Shown here in pieces: positions 36,545-47,275 of a stretch of DNA of 64,000 nt (the first letter of the stretch is position 1; every line of letters begins with the position of its first letter). Below the pieces are notes generated by a model that was not told the DNA's origin, searched no databases, and saw nothing but the letters and a program-made list of their open reading frames with translations. Source of the stretch: Floccularia luteovirens (taxonomy: Eukaryota; Basidiomycota; Agaricomycetes; Agaricales; Squamanitaceae); NCBI GenBank assembly GCA_009739215.1, contig VSJF01000008.1, positions 1,550,001 through 1,614,000 of the forward strand, read 5' to 3'. Made by a program: the position numbers and the translations under genes.

Positions 36545-38593
36545 CTAAAATTCAACGATCCCATCCACCATACTCTGTGAACTGGCATTACGCGGTCGAA
36601 TGACGCATTTGAACTCTTTTGGATGACTGCAGAACTGTAAGTGAATCAATACGAAGCTGTCACCACTATTATGTACCTTGTTATTCCTGAATGGAATGCA
36701 ACTTCAGGAATGATCTCATTTCCATCCTTGTCAATCGCTCTTTGTATTGTAAATGCTGACAACATTGATGCGATTGCAATGAAAATACTTTGGTTCGCTA
36801 GGTGGCGACCAGGGCACATTCTAGTCAGGTTTTGAAGAATAAGGACGATGCATCAAAATAATTACACCATTTCATGATTTACCTGCGTCCAAGGCCAAAC
36901 TGAACGGTCGGAACAGGTTCGCCTCTACCTACCGGTTCGGGAAAATAGCGATCTGGGATAAATTCTTTAGCGTTCGCGTATACGTCTTCATTCCAGGAAA
37001 TTCCTCTAGAGATTCAGAGTGGGCAAAGGAGTTGAATTTGATATTGCTGAAATCACCTTGCATTTGCAATCACAATCGACCCTTTTGGAATGAACATGCC
37101 CTGGTAGATGTCATCCTCAACTGATGTATGGGGTATACCTGCGCAATCCGTAAGTCAGGTCGATGATGATGCGTCTCAATGGGAATTGTTTTCAATGACT
37201 CCCTTGGAGATGTACCTAATTGTGCGACTGGGTTCCACCTTGACTGGGTTTTAGCATAAATAATACCAAATCTAGGAAGTGGGTCTCACCGGTAACACTC
37301 AAGAATGAGATTGTTGAGGTATGGCAAGGACGATCGGTCTTCAAATCCAGGTAGCTTTCCCGGACCGATTATGGCGTCAAGTTCTTGTTGAGCTTTCCTT
37401 TGGCATTCTGGATATAACACCATGGCCAGTACGAATACTGACAGGGTGGACGCAGTCTAATGGATTCAGTTGTTGAAATTAAGCAATAGTGGAGTTGCTC
37501 ACAGCATCTGCTCCTGCAGCATACATCGTCGCACAAGCGCCTTGTACATCGTGGTCAGTGAGTTCACTCTGGTCACCTTCTTGATGAAGCATCTCAAGGA
37601 GATGAGACATGAAAGATGGTTTTGCAGTTCCTTGAGCCTACAAAATGTTGCATTGTATCCCAATCATAAATGGACATGAATACACATACCATCTGCTTCT
37701 TGCATTCATTGAAGGGATACTCTCGCATGCTCTTTACAAGGGGTCGTGCAGTTCTCGCGATATTAGCATAGTGCATTCCTGGAAACCAAGACGGGAAATG
37801 TTGCACTGATGCCATATTAGATTCATAAAACAATACTTGATGGAGGACCTCACATATTGGTACGAAATCAACTGTTGTATTTCCTGGAGGACCGATGCTG
37901 GTTAATGCGTGAACAATTGCTTTCCCCATTGCGATGTATTTATCATCGTCTGAAGTAGCAGTGTGCCCATAGCCAATGTCGATTATCAGACCTGTCGCAA
38001 ATCTTTATAAAACTTACTTATAAACCTTAGTTTATACATAAAAAAGTCTTGATTCGTACCGGTTAAGATGTGCATCAAACTCTTGTGGATCCCTTCGTAA
38101 GTTAACTAATAGTCGCCGTGACTTCTGATCATAATCAATGTAGTTGAACCCCATCCCATTCTAAGGCAAAAAATTTAGTATTTATGCTCAATGTGCATAA
38201 ACTGAAATGACTGCTCACATCTCAGCAACAACAAACTGTTGTCTATCACTGTAATTATGACCTCTCTTATCGAGCAGGTCAACAGCTGCTTCATAGCTAT
38301 TGAGTGCAATGATTGAACGACCAGGTATTCTAAGGTGAACAACATCGCCTATCAATGAGTATCAGACACCATAAGTCAGTGGTTAATGGCTATGTCACGG
38401 GTTCACCATAGATCTTTGACCACTCGAACAACTTGTATTCCAGACCAACAGAAGGGATGATACGAAGATGTCCAATGAGAGGGTCTGCGGGTGGTCCAGG
38501 AGGTACAGGAACTCGACTTTGAGGGCGAGATCGTAGCCAAATGAAGAGGCCACAAACGGAAACAATAGCTGTCAAGAGTATAGGAAAAGCCAT
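36545..38593 (-). pseudogene. cytochrome P450 pseudogene (P450-5)
   Basis: The full gene outline is on the minus strand. It shows the anchor MAFPILLTAIVSVCGLFIWL, hinge VPVPPGPPADPLIGH, GDVVHLRIPGRSIIALNSYE, IVHALTSIGPPGNTTVDFVP, FPSWFPGMHYANIARTARPL and I-helix MYAAGADA. K-helix LECYR, WNPVAQLG, VPTVQFGLGRR-MCPGRHLAN and PRNASSQSMVDGIVEF follow, with TAG at 36545-36547. In the C-helix exon (about 38060-38165) roughly 90 bases present in P450-6 are missing, between ATGATCAG and AAGTCACGGC. This removes the HRKIFQYFS segment and shifts the frame into an early stop. The other exons remain open and introns conserved, so inactivation looks recent. Sister gene: P450-6 at 49.9-52.1 kb, same strand. 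Confidence 0.75.
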
Positions 38594-39380
38594 TGACTAG
38601 ATAGTTTTATGAGTGGAAGAAGTGATGAACATACACGTTTATACTTGTTCTGTAGCGTTCCAGGAGTTCTGACAGGTGGAAGTGACTGCCTGAGAATACT
38701 TTGCTATTGAATATGCGAAAATCCCACAACCTGCCGTAAAACAATGGTTCTGTTACAAAGACGCAATCAGTACTTCAAGTGTTTGTCGGTTGGTTACACA
38801 GCGACAAGTTGTAGTTTTGTAACCCTAGAAGCACATAAAACTATCCTTGGTAGCATTAAAGTGAATATACATGAAAAGTTTGCGTGTCTTAGTCGCAAGC
38901 AATGTTTATCGTGGTCTCTGATTCTCATGTATCAATAGTTGATGCTCATGATCAACGCGTCGCCTGCGAAAAATCTATTATTGATATAAAACAAAATCTT
39001 GTAGTATTTTGCAAACATGAATTTTGTAATATCATCTGGGAACTATTGTTCTGAATACCTGAGGATGGCTGCAGTGTTTGACAACCTTGTATCATAAGTG
39101 ATGATCTCACTAGCTTCACTATCAATTGCCTTCTAGCCATAGTAAAGTATACGTATATGTACACTGTTTGTCTCTCAGCATCACTTTCTTTCCCTCACAT
39201 ATACCAGTTGAACCTTTCAACCATAGTTTCTCTCAAACAAATTTCCTAATCAGATATCCAACAACCCACTTACCTGGAAGCTACTGGTACCAACATAGAG
39301 TACCACAGATAATGTCGAACACAACTCCCCTACCTCAGCATCATGTTACTCCATAGATGCATGTAGTCTCCATAGGGCCT
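38594..39380. other. spacer upstream of P450-5
   Basis: No gene was recognised. CpG becomes scarce from about 39.0 kb rightwards. Confidence 0.4.
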
Positions 39381-39399
39381 TGCCCCAATGATGAACATT

Positions 39400-41400
39400 T
39401 GGATTCAAAAGAAGAAAAGTAGAAAGCACCAAGGCCATTCCTAATTTGGTTAAGAATCAGATTAAGTAGTAGTTCATAATGAATATCTGCTTCCAAAGCT
39501 GAAAACATTTGAAACAGGTTCACTTCTACCCAGTGGTTGAGAAAGATAGTGTTTGGGATCAAATTCTTTGGTATTCTTCTAAATGTCTTTGTTCAAGCAC
39601 ATTCCTCTCCAAAAGCACCCAGAGTAAGTGAAAAAAATAAAGCATTTACACTGTAACTAACTCTTCGTTGGCATTGACAAATGATCCTTTCAGAATGAAT
39701 ATCTCTTGACAGATGCCATATTCTGCTGACATGAGTGTTCCACTTGCATCAGCAAAAATGCATGAACTTTGAACATGTCTTTTTCATCTTTCCAAAGACA
39801 AAAAAGATATAAAAAGACATATAAAGAATCTAAAGCATCAAAGATGATTGTCCTTGGAAAGCTAGGTCCATTTTCTTTAAAAGACATCATTTTCTTTGTA
39901 AAGACACAATAAAGACATAGAAGATGTTGCAAAATAATACTAATATTGTCATTAATTATGAGGTTCTAAATACTAATAGTACAACAATAAATGTATGTAA
40001 TACTACAATCAGGATCCTTGCACTCCTCACAGCTACATTGCATGGACTATCTTCATCTTCAATCTCCTCAACCTCAACAGAATATGATCTCTCCTTCTTC
40101 GAGTTGATACACTGCCATTGATCATCATGTTTCTGCAATGCTTTGGACTAGACAGAAGATTATTGATTTAGTGAAAAATGGATACAACGGAAGATGCAGC
40201 AAGGGTTTGCAAATTGTTGGTATCAACCATTATTCCATACTTCCTTATGCCTTCAGTGTGGTCATTGCTATTACTGTAGCTTCTCAGATGTGGCTATATT
40301 GTACCATCAAGGGCTGGAGGTAGGTAGAGTTCAGTGAACTTCATACAAGCCTTGCAAAAAGATGACTGACATATCAAACTGACAATCAAGATAATAAGAA
40401 AGACCCTAGAACCAGAAAGATAGTTACAGCAGTTGAACAGGGCATAACAGTATATTCCACAGTGACACACTCCTGACAGTTCCATTGAAGTCTAGTTGCA
40501 TTGCTTTTTAGGTTAGTGTTGGGGTGGTTATGAAGAGATAGGGTGGGAGTTGAACTTGAAGAAAAAAAATTGCATAAGTCAAACATTTGAACGACATGGA
40601 ATTGCAACTCCAATAGTCACATGAAATCTGCTGAGATGCAATATCCCTATTATATTTGACCCCCAAGGCCAAGGAATTCAAAAAAGTCCAAGTCATTCAG
40701 AGATTTTTTGAAGGTAAGAGTCATAGTCAATGCTAGCTAAAAGTGAGGATAAAGATTTCTGTACAAAGACTTGAAAGCACAAGTCAAAAGTCAAAGACAA
40801 TCAAAGTCAAAGCAAAGACACTTAAAGCTGAAACCGAAGACTATGAAAGCTAAAGATAGCCAAAGCTGATTTAAAGTTGATGCATTTTTGCTGATGTGCA
40901 TAATTCAAAAAATCTGATTAGTGACAGATGTTTGTCATAACTGTATTGCATACCTAATGACACAACATGGTTCTATCTCAAGTATTTGTTAGCATCTTAT
41001 GAGGCTGAGATTAACTAGATTTTACTTGTCAAATTCCAGAATGAGATTATTAGGATATGGGATGATCAGTTTTCAAGTCCAGTTAACATTCAGAGGACAA
41101 CCACAGTGCTTAGATTATTTTCAATTCCTTTTTTTGACATTCTTCACAAAGCTGATGAAAACCAATAGGGTAGACGAGGTCTGGTGGGTGCAGCAATGTG
41201 CTCATGCTAATTTAAACAATACATCACATATAGAATTTTCTCACATTACCACCTCCAGTAATATGTATAGTGGTATAAGCACCTTGTATATTCATTTCAG
41301 TAATTTCACATTAAGATAGAGTCTCTCAATAACATGGGATGGTTTCACAATTCATCAGGCTATACATGGCTATGATTGCTGGCAGTAGAGAATTGAATGA
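39400..41400 (-). pseudogene. old, AT-rich P450 relic
   Basis: Minus-strand pieces follow the exon order of P450-5/6. One piece is a fragment equivalent to KEFDPKHYLSQPLGRSEPVS and FSFGSR (39455-39590). Another is FILKGSFVNAN, equivalent to FIPKGSIVIAN (about 39660-39725). There is a block matching the LPYLNNLILECYR exon (about 41038-41110). A block near 41190-41320 matches the I-helix exon (CACCTTGTATATTCATTTCAG against CGCCTTGTACATCGTGGTCAG), and another near 41340-41370 matches the exon before it. About 1.3 kb of unrelated sequence separates the second and third pieces. Stops, frame shifts and loss of CpG mark it as long dead. Confidence 0.6.
39730..41020. other. sequence inserted within the P450 relic, with A-rich repeats
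   Basis: This stretch separates the exons of the relic and is not P450-like. It contains AAAGACA-rich tracts at about 39775-39920 and repeated (C)AAAGTCAAAG words at about 40780-40860. It holds no recognisable gene, no clear terminal repeats and very few CpG. Confidence 0.4.
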
Positions 41401-41694
41401 ATGATCAACACATTGTATCTTGGTTTGAAGGACATTGGACATACAAAATATGGCAGGCATGTTGTGATTTCAAAGGCTGCAAAACATACTGTGTTTTGCC
41501 AAAATCCTTTGAGAAAACTGCAAGCTTTATATATACTGTATTTGGAAAATTGCAATTAATGCAACTACAGACTGCTGGAATGGAATAGTAATGGAGATTG
41601 GGGATATTATATAGTAGTATGTTATAACATATAGTAGATGATATTGTTAATATGTTAAGGTGGTTGTATCAATTAAGTTCTAGTTTGTCACAAC

Positions 41695-42299
41695 TGTTAT
41701 GACCTTATCTGGATACGCGCTATCTTCCTGGACTTTAGAATGCATGCGCAACGCGTTCCTGCCTCGTTTACTTATTTCCCATACATGTTTTGTATCTGAC
41801 TCGCATTCTGCTTCTATTAACTCATAGTGACTTGTGTCTGCTTCTAAATGACTTGTAGATACTTCTGTATGACTCCGCGCTGACTCGTAGCTTACTGAGC
41901 AGACATGCATTTAGCTATTATTAGAAGTAGCATACTTGTATTTAAGTAGTGCAAAACTACAGTCAAGCCTCAGCTTGATCTTAGTTTTGAATACCTCTTA
42001 ACATGAGCGATTATTCTGTTACCTCAGTGACAACTAAGTGACTCTCCCTCCCTTGTCTAGGATGGCAAGATTGTTGTAAATAATGGCACGGACGACACCA
42101 TACAGCCTGAAATGCCTGGCTGTCCTTACCTCTGTAACTGACCTCAGAGAGACCCCGACAGGTGGTTTGTAACCTGTGTGGTAGTGTAACCTACCATCAC
42201 ACTAGGGAAATCTGACTAGCAAAACCCAACTGTTCCCTAACCTGGACGAACCTATGACGAGACCAGTAAACAATGACGCTTAAACCCTAAACGGTAACA
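41695..42299 (-). mobile_element. solo LTR 1 of an LTR retrotransposon
   Basis: A 605-base unit starting TGTTATGACC and ending GGTAACA, with five-base flanks ACAAC and ACGAC that match at four of five positions. It matches the unit at 44349-44954 in inverse orientation along its whole length. TG...CA ends, an imperfect five-base target duplication, the length and the absence of internal coding sequence indicate a solo LTR. It retains several CpG (GATACGCGCTATC). Confidence 0.75.
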
Positions 42300-42731
42300 A
42301 CGACCTAGTGGCAACATAGCATATACTATATACTAGTTGCTTGTATTCTCAACATCTGCAAATAAACAGTGCATGTACTGTTAAGGTTGATTCTTGAATT
42401 GAAAGGCAGTTGGGAGCTGCCAACTTAAGAAAGTGGAAGTATGACTAACCCAAGTCATCTAGATATAGAGGACTTGGATCAGTTATACCATTTGCCTTAC
42501 TATCCCCCAGGATGAAAATCCAATAAGTAATTATATGTAATTCAATATAGTAATGGCTCTACAGCCATCTAAGAGTTGTCCAGTTGTATCTATATCCATT
42601 GATCATGGTATTATTCAATATTTACATGACTTATAGTAATCATGACTTTTTTTTTGCTGAGAGTGGCAGAGTTTACCAGGTATCCTTATTCCTACTATTT
42701 CAGTCCTTTTTTAAGTATCTGATAACTACTT
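42300..42731. pseudogene. P450 relic left of the mobile-element nest
   Basis: At about 42661-42681 the sequence GAGTGGCAGAGTTTACCAGGT matches the end of the penultimate exon and the last-intron donor of P450-3/4 (GCTACAGGGTTTACCAGGT). The matching last exon is found on the far side of the element at about 46622. The rest is CpG-poor sequence without genes. Confidence 0.55.
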
Positions 42732-43036
42732 GGGGGAATGGGCCATTGCTCTGCATGGCATATCCAAGTCCATTATTGGAATATTACAATTATCTACTAA
42801 ACTCATAGCATGGTATTTAGGTCATAGAAATTTAGTTACACACTTAGTAAAACATATAGTTGTTTTTTTAATCTTAAAAATAAGCATCTTTGAACTACCT
42901 CATTTGAATATTCATATCATAGTTGGATTGCATAATACTTAAGATGTAGATTAGCTAGTTTAAGGGACCAAGCAATGCATATAATGTCTCATTAAAATCA
43001 TATTATTTGTATTCTAAGATAAAGGAAGAATGACAA

Positions 43037-45015
43037 TAGGGCACAGCCTTTTTTGGCAGTTTTTTGAGTCCTTTTTCATGGGATTTTTGATCTGTTTTTG
43101 ATCAAAAAATGGCCAAGAAAATGATTAAAAAAGAAAGGAAAAAGCCTTGATGTGAAACCTCCCTTTTCACCCAGAGTCTTTTTTTACCTATTTTTCATTA
43201 GTAAATTTATTGTGAAATTATTTAGTAATAGTATTTTGTAATATGAACCTCATATAAACAACATCAAAAAATGAGTGTAGAAAAAACAGCTCAAAAACAT
43301 GCAAAAGGAGCTCCAAAGCTTCTTTTGCATAGTTGAAAAAAAGGCCTTTTTTTCAATTTGCATTTTTTCAAGAATTCTGAGCTCTGAAAAACAAATAAAA
43401 AATCTCACAAAAAATGTTAATATCGCAAGCAAACATATAGTAGACTTGATGCTATTTGTCAATAGGATAGCATTCCTCTCAGTAAAACTATCACTGGACT
43501 TGATGCATGTTATGATATGACAGATGGGTGCCTCTGTTATTAACTATGGATTAGGTCTCCAGATAACTAATCTGAGACTAAGACTCAAGAACAATATACA
43601 TGTTCTTGGAATGAGTTGATGAAGATCTGTACTCTCTCTGTAGTTGTGTTATTCTTTGTTGAGCAGCATCCTGTATTTACATAGTAGAGAGGACTATTCT
43701 TACCTTAGAGCTTACTTAGTTTCTTAGATAGCTTAGGTGCTAGTTACTGACTACTACGAATATAATTTGACAAAGGACATAAGGTCCAGTAGCTTTACTT
43801 ATATACATAATTGCTGTTTGTACAGCTTTGTACAATGGTCCATGCACATATACACTAACATATCATGTGACTACATATAGAACCTTGTAGAAGGTTATGG
43901 AATGTTCGTGAGAGTCACGTGCCATAGAGCATATATGTGTGAGACATGTTATCAGTCACATGCTCCATCACATGATCAATTATGTAATCAGTCATGTGAT
44001 TGTTGCTGTTGCAACATTCTTATGTTTGGACATTAAGAGACTCAATGAAAGGTATGAATGTTTATTTGTTGAGACAAGTAAACAGAGGTTTGTACAAGAG
44101 AGTCAATACTAAGATCAAGCTGAAGAGCCTGAGTTTTATGTCCTGCCTATTTATACTACCAGAGTACAATGATGAGTAATACAATGAAAGTCTGAAGAAC
44201 AATGATGAACAGAAGAGAACAATAAGAAGTGAGAGAATAATGGCATGATTCTACTAATAATAGAAAGCTCATTGTTCTGAAAACTAAGTAAGTGTTCTTG
44301 TGCTATTAATATACACAGGAAAGTCCAGGGAGATAAGAAAAAGTCTAGTGTTACCGTTTTGGGGTTTAGGCATCATTATTTACTGGTCTCGTCATAAAGA
44401 TGTCCGGGTTAGGGAACAGTTGGGGTTTGCTAGTCAGATTTCCCTAGCGCGATGATAGGTTACACTACCACACAGGTTACAAACCACCTGTCGGGGTCTC
44501 TCTGAGGTCAGTTACAGAGGTGGGGACAGCCAGGTGTTTCAGGCTGTACGGTGTTGTCCGTGCCATTATTTACAACGATCTTGCCATCCTAGACAAGGGA
44601 GGGAGAGTCACTTAGTTGTCACTGAGGTAACAGAGTAATCACTCATATTAGGAGGTACTCAAAACTAAGATCAAGCTGAGGCTTGACTGTAGTTTCGCAC
44701 TACTTAAATACAAGTACGTTACTTCTAATAATAACTAAATGCATGTCTGCTCAGTAAGCTATGAGTCAGTGCGGAGTCATACAGAAGTATCTACGAGTCA
44801 TTTAGAAGCAGACACAAGTCACTACGAGTTAATAGAAGTAGAATGCGAGTCAAATATAAAACATGTATGGGAAACAAGTAAACAAGGCAAGAACGTGTTG
44901 TGCATGCATTCTAAAGTCCAGAGAGATAGCACGTATCTGGATAAGGTCATAACATCTGGAATCATAACAAAAAAGAACTCAAAAAACTGCCAAAAAAGGC
45001 TGCATAAAACACCCT
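43037..45015. mobile_element. hAT-like non-autonomous TIR element
   Basis: A 1979-base insertion in copy 2, absent from copy 1. The left end is TAGGGCACAGCCTTTTTTGG and the right end, read inverted, is AGGGTGTTTTATGCAGCC and TTTTTTGGCAGTTTTTTGAG. The shared inner part is GCCTTTTTTGGCAGTTTTTT. AATGACAA is found on both sides (43029-43036 and 45016-45023). An eight-base duplication and TAGGG-type ends fit the hAT superfamily. No transposase frame is present. A solo LTR lies inside it. Confidence 0.7.
44349..44954 (+). mobile_element. solo LTR 2 of an LTR retrotransposon
   Basis: A 606-base unit starting TGTTACCGTTTTGGGG and ending GGTCATAACA. The five-base flanks TCTAG and TCTGG match at four of five positions. 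It is the inverse copy of solo LTR 1 (41695-42299). It shows more CpG-to-TpG/CpA changes than LTR 1: where LTR 1 has CGCAACGCGTTCC, this copy has CACAACACGTTCT in the same orientation. It is nested inside the hAT-like element. Confidence 0.75.
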
Positions 45016-45337
45016 AATGACAACAAGGGAATACTATGTATGTGAACAGAGCTTTAAATTTGAGTTTTTCCTATATGAAAACATATCAGCAGTGCTACAA
45101 TAACTTACCAATTCAACTAAGTCATAGTCAAGATGAAATGCAAATTGATTCAAGCATAGAAACACATCAGAATTGTCAAAAGCAACTTAAATCTGCAAAA
45201 AGAAAGTGAAAAATGCAAAGACATGAAGAAAAATTTATTATTTCTCACCCAAAACTTGTCCAAATCTTTTAGCATCAAATTCTACACCTTTCAATTAACT
45301 ACAAGCATCTTAGATCCATAATGTATATAGCAGGGAT

Positions 45338-45719
45338 TGTAAGGGGAACCCCAAGTTCAATCCTTCGAAACCACTCAGCAATACCTCAACATCACTTACC
45401 ACTACCCTCAATACAACTTCAACATGCTTACTAGCAGGGAGTTATATATTTAGATACAGTTACTAAGGCTGCCACCCATCTAAGATGGTAACCTTCCTTC
45501 AATACCTCTTCTATTTTTATCCACATATATAGCAACACCCCTGGACAGAAATCCTTAGACTTTTCTCTTTGGATTTCCTGTCCAGGTGAGTAGATAGAAT
45601 ATGTATACTTTACAATATAATAACTTCGGATTTTCTGTCCAGTTCGATGTGCTTCCTGTTTCGCAGCCTGTTGTGACACTTTGAAACATGCATCACACAA
45701 ACTGCCCAGTTGCCCTTAT
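45338..45719. mobile_element. 382-bp small TIR element (MITE-like)
   Basis: An insertion relative to copy 1, with the left end TGTAAGGGGAACCCC and the right end, read inverted, ATAAGGGCAACTGGG. The flanking AGGGAT occurs on both sides (45332-45337 and 45720-45725). The empty site in copy 1 reads CAGCAGGGATCACAG on the minus strand. It has no coding capacity. Confidence 0.6.
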
Positions 45720-46606
45720 AGGGATCACAGAGGAAATGAAGAAAACATAAAATCCGAAGGTTAAAATGCATTTTCCCACAGTTGCAATACTCACCACACT
45801 TACTATGATAATGCAAAATCAAATCAAGCACAGCTTTTCTGATCACATCAAAACATGCATCAAAGTATTTTTAAGCAGTGTACAATTCAAATTTTGCAAT
45901 GTAAACACCCTACAGACTGCATTTCTTGATGCTACCTTTTGCAAATTTTGGATATAAATTCTCCTCAACATCCTCTTTCAATCTACACCAAATGTGAGCA
46001 TTTCTGTTCACTCATTCCCTTTAAAATCAACATTCATTCAACAAAATGTTTTCTAACTAATCACCTACATTACTTTACATACACCAATACTATTATATGT
46101 TACAATGTACCTACTTCTCTAATATACACATATTCCCTATACAACAAACTCCTGCCTTTTGCTCTTCCCTCTTCACAATCTGTACCTTTTTTACACTAAT
46201 GTACCAGATACAATATAAAATTAATGATTTTGAAGACAAGTCAAAACCACTCAACTAAAATTCTCAAAACAAAAACAAAAAAAAACTAAATTTTTCCTCA
46301 CCTTCTTCCCAATGAACCATAGCAGGTTTTGTGATGCAAAAAAGATAGCCTTATGTCCCTGATATATAGTAAACAGCACATTGTCCAAGGGCATACACAC
46401 TTATTCAGCAGAACCATTTTTCCCACATCAAGCTTAAGATGAACACAAAATGTGTATGCCAATTATCATGTGCAGAGTTCCCACATCAAGCTTGGAATGA
46501 ACACAAAATGTCTGTGCCAATTATCACATGCACATTTTCCCATGTCAAGCTTGAAATGAACAAAAAATCCTGGTTATAAGACCAACTCCTTACAGACTCA
46601 GAACTT

Positions 46607-47275
46607 AAGATCTACTTCTTTAGTCACATCAAGCCAATTCAACAGTGTAACTTCCAGCCCAGGAACAACACAGGTGACCCTCAGTAAAAAAGGAAGTCTC
46701 CAGAAACTTGTGTGAAAGTAAGGTAATAGTCCCAAAAAACTCAGTTGACTTTTGACCAACTGAATTGTATTCTGATATGCAGAATTCTGACTGTCATTTG
46801 AGTCTCATCTGAGTTCTGTTTTTTTTATTTTTAAAATTGGGGTCAGTAGAGATTCATCTAACGTTCAGATAAGAGTCATATAAAAGTAATGTAATAGTCA
46901 CTTAATATTCATGCAAAATTCAGGAGGTAATAACAATCAGCGTGCTTTTCGATATTCCGTTGTCGGGTGATTGGTCTATATGTGAGTGTCAGCCAAGAGT
47001 TATCATAACCAAATAAGCTTCAAGCATAGAAAGGGGGTTATTGAGCTGATTTCCGTTGGATTCTTCGTTTCGTGCGTGAGATGGTGGCGCTCTCACATCC
47101 TGCCAAAACTGACCTGGTGAAAAGTGCTTCCTTTGTGAACTATGCGACGATTATGTCAAACGGAGATTATATCACGGCAATGAGCAACGAGTATAAAACT
47201 TCCTTTACCACCTAATGCAACTAACTTCTACAGATTATCTCTCCCTATTAACAAACCAACACCTACCTTTTTTTA
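46607..47275. other. P450 relic exon and P450-7 upstream
   Basis: CTTTAGTCACATCAAGCC at about 46618 and TGTAACTTCCAGCCCAGGAA at about 46645 match the last intron end and last exon of P450-3/4. This is the right half of the relic split by the mobile element. From about 46930 the CpG content returns to normal. TATAAAA at 47192-47198 is a probable TATA box, about 80 bases before the P450-7 ATG. Confidence 0.55.

Larger units (their letters stand above)
42732..46602 (-). mobile_element. mobile element, copy 2 (inverted, with nested insertions)
   Basis: Inverse orientation relative to copy 1 at 21631-23160. It begins GGGGGAATGGGCC and ends CCTTACAGACTCAGA, flanked by ACTT on each side (42728-42731 and 46603-46606). 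Homology to copy 1 covers 42732-43036 and 45016-46602, minus the 382-base insertion at 45338-45719. The whole element sits in the last intron of a P450-3/4-like relic. No coding capacity was seen. Nearly all CpG of copy 1 appear as TpG or CpA here. Confidence 0.75.
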
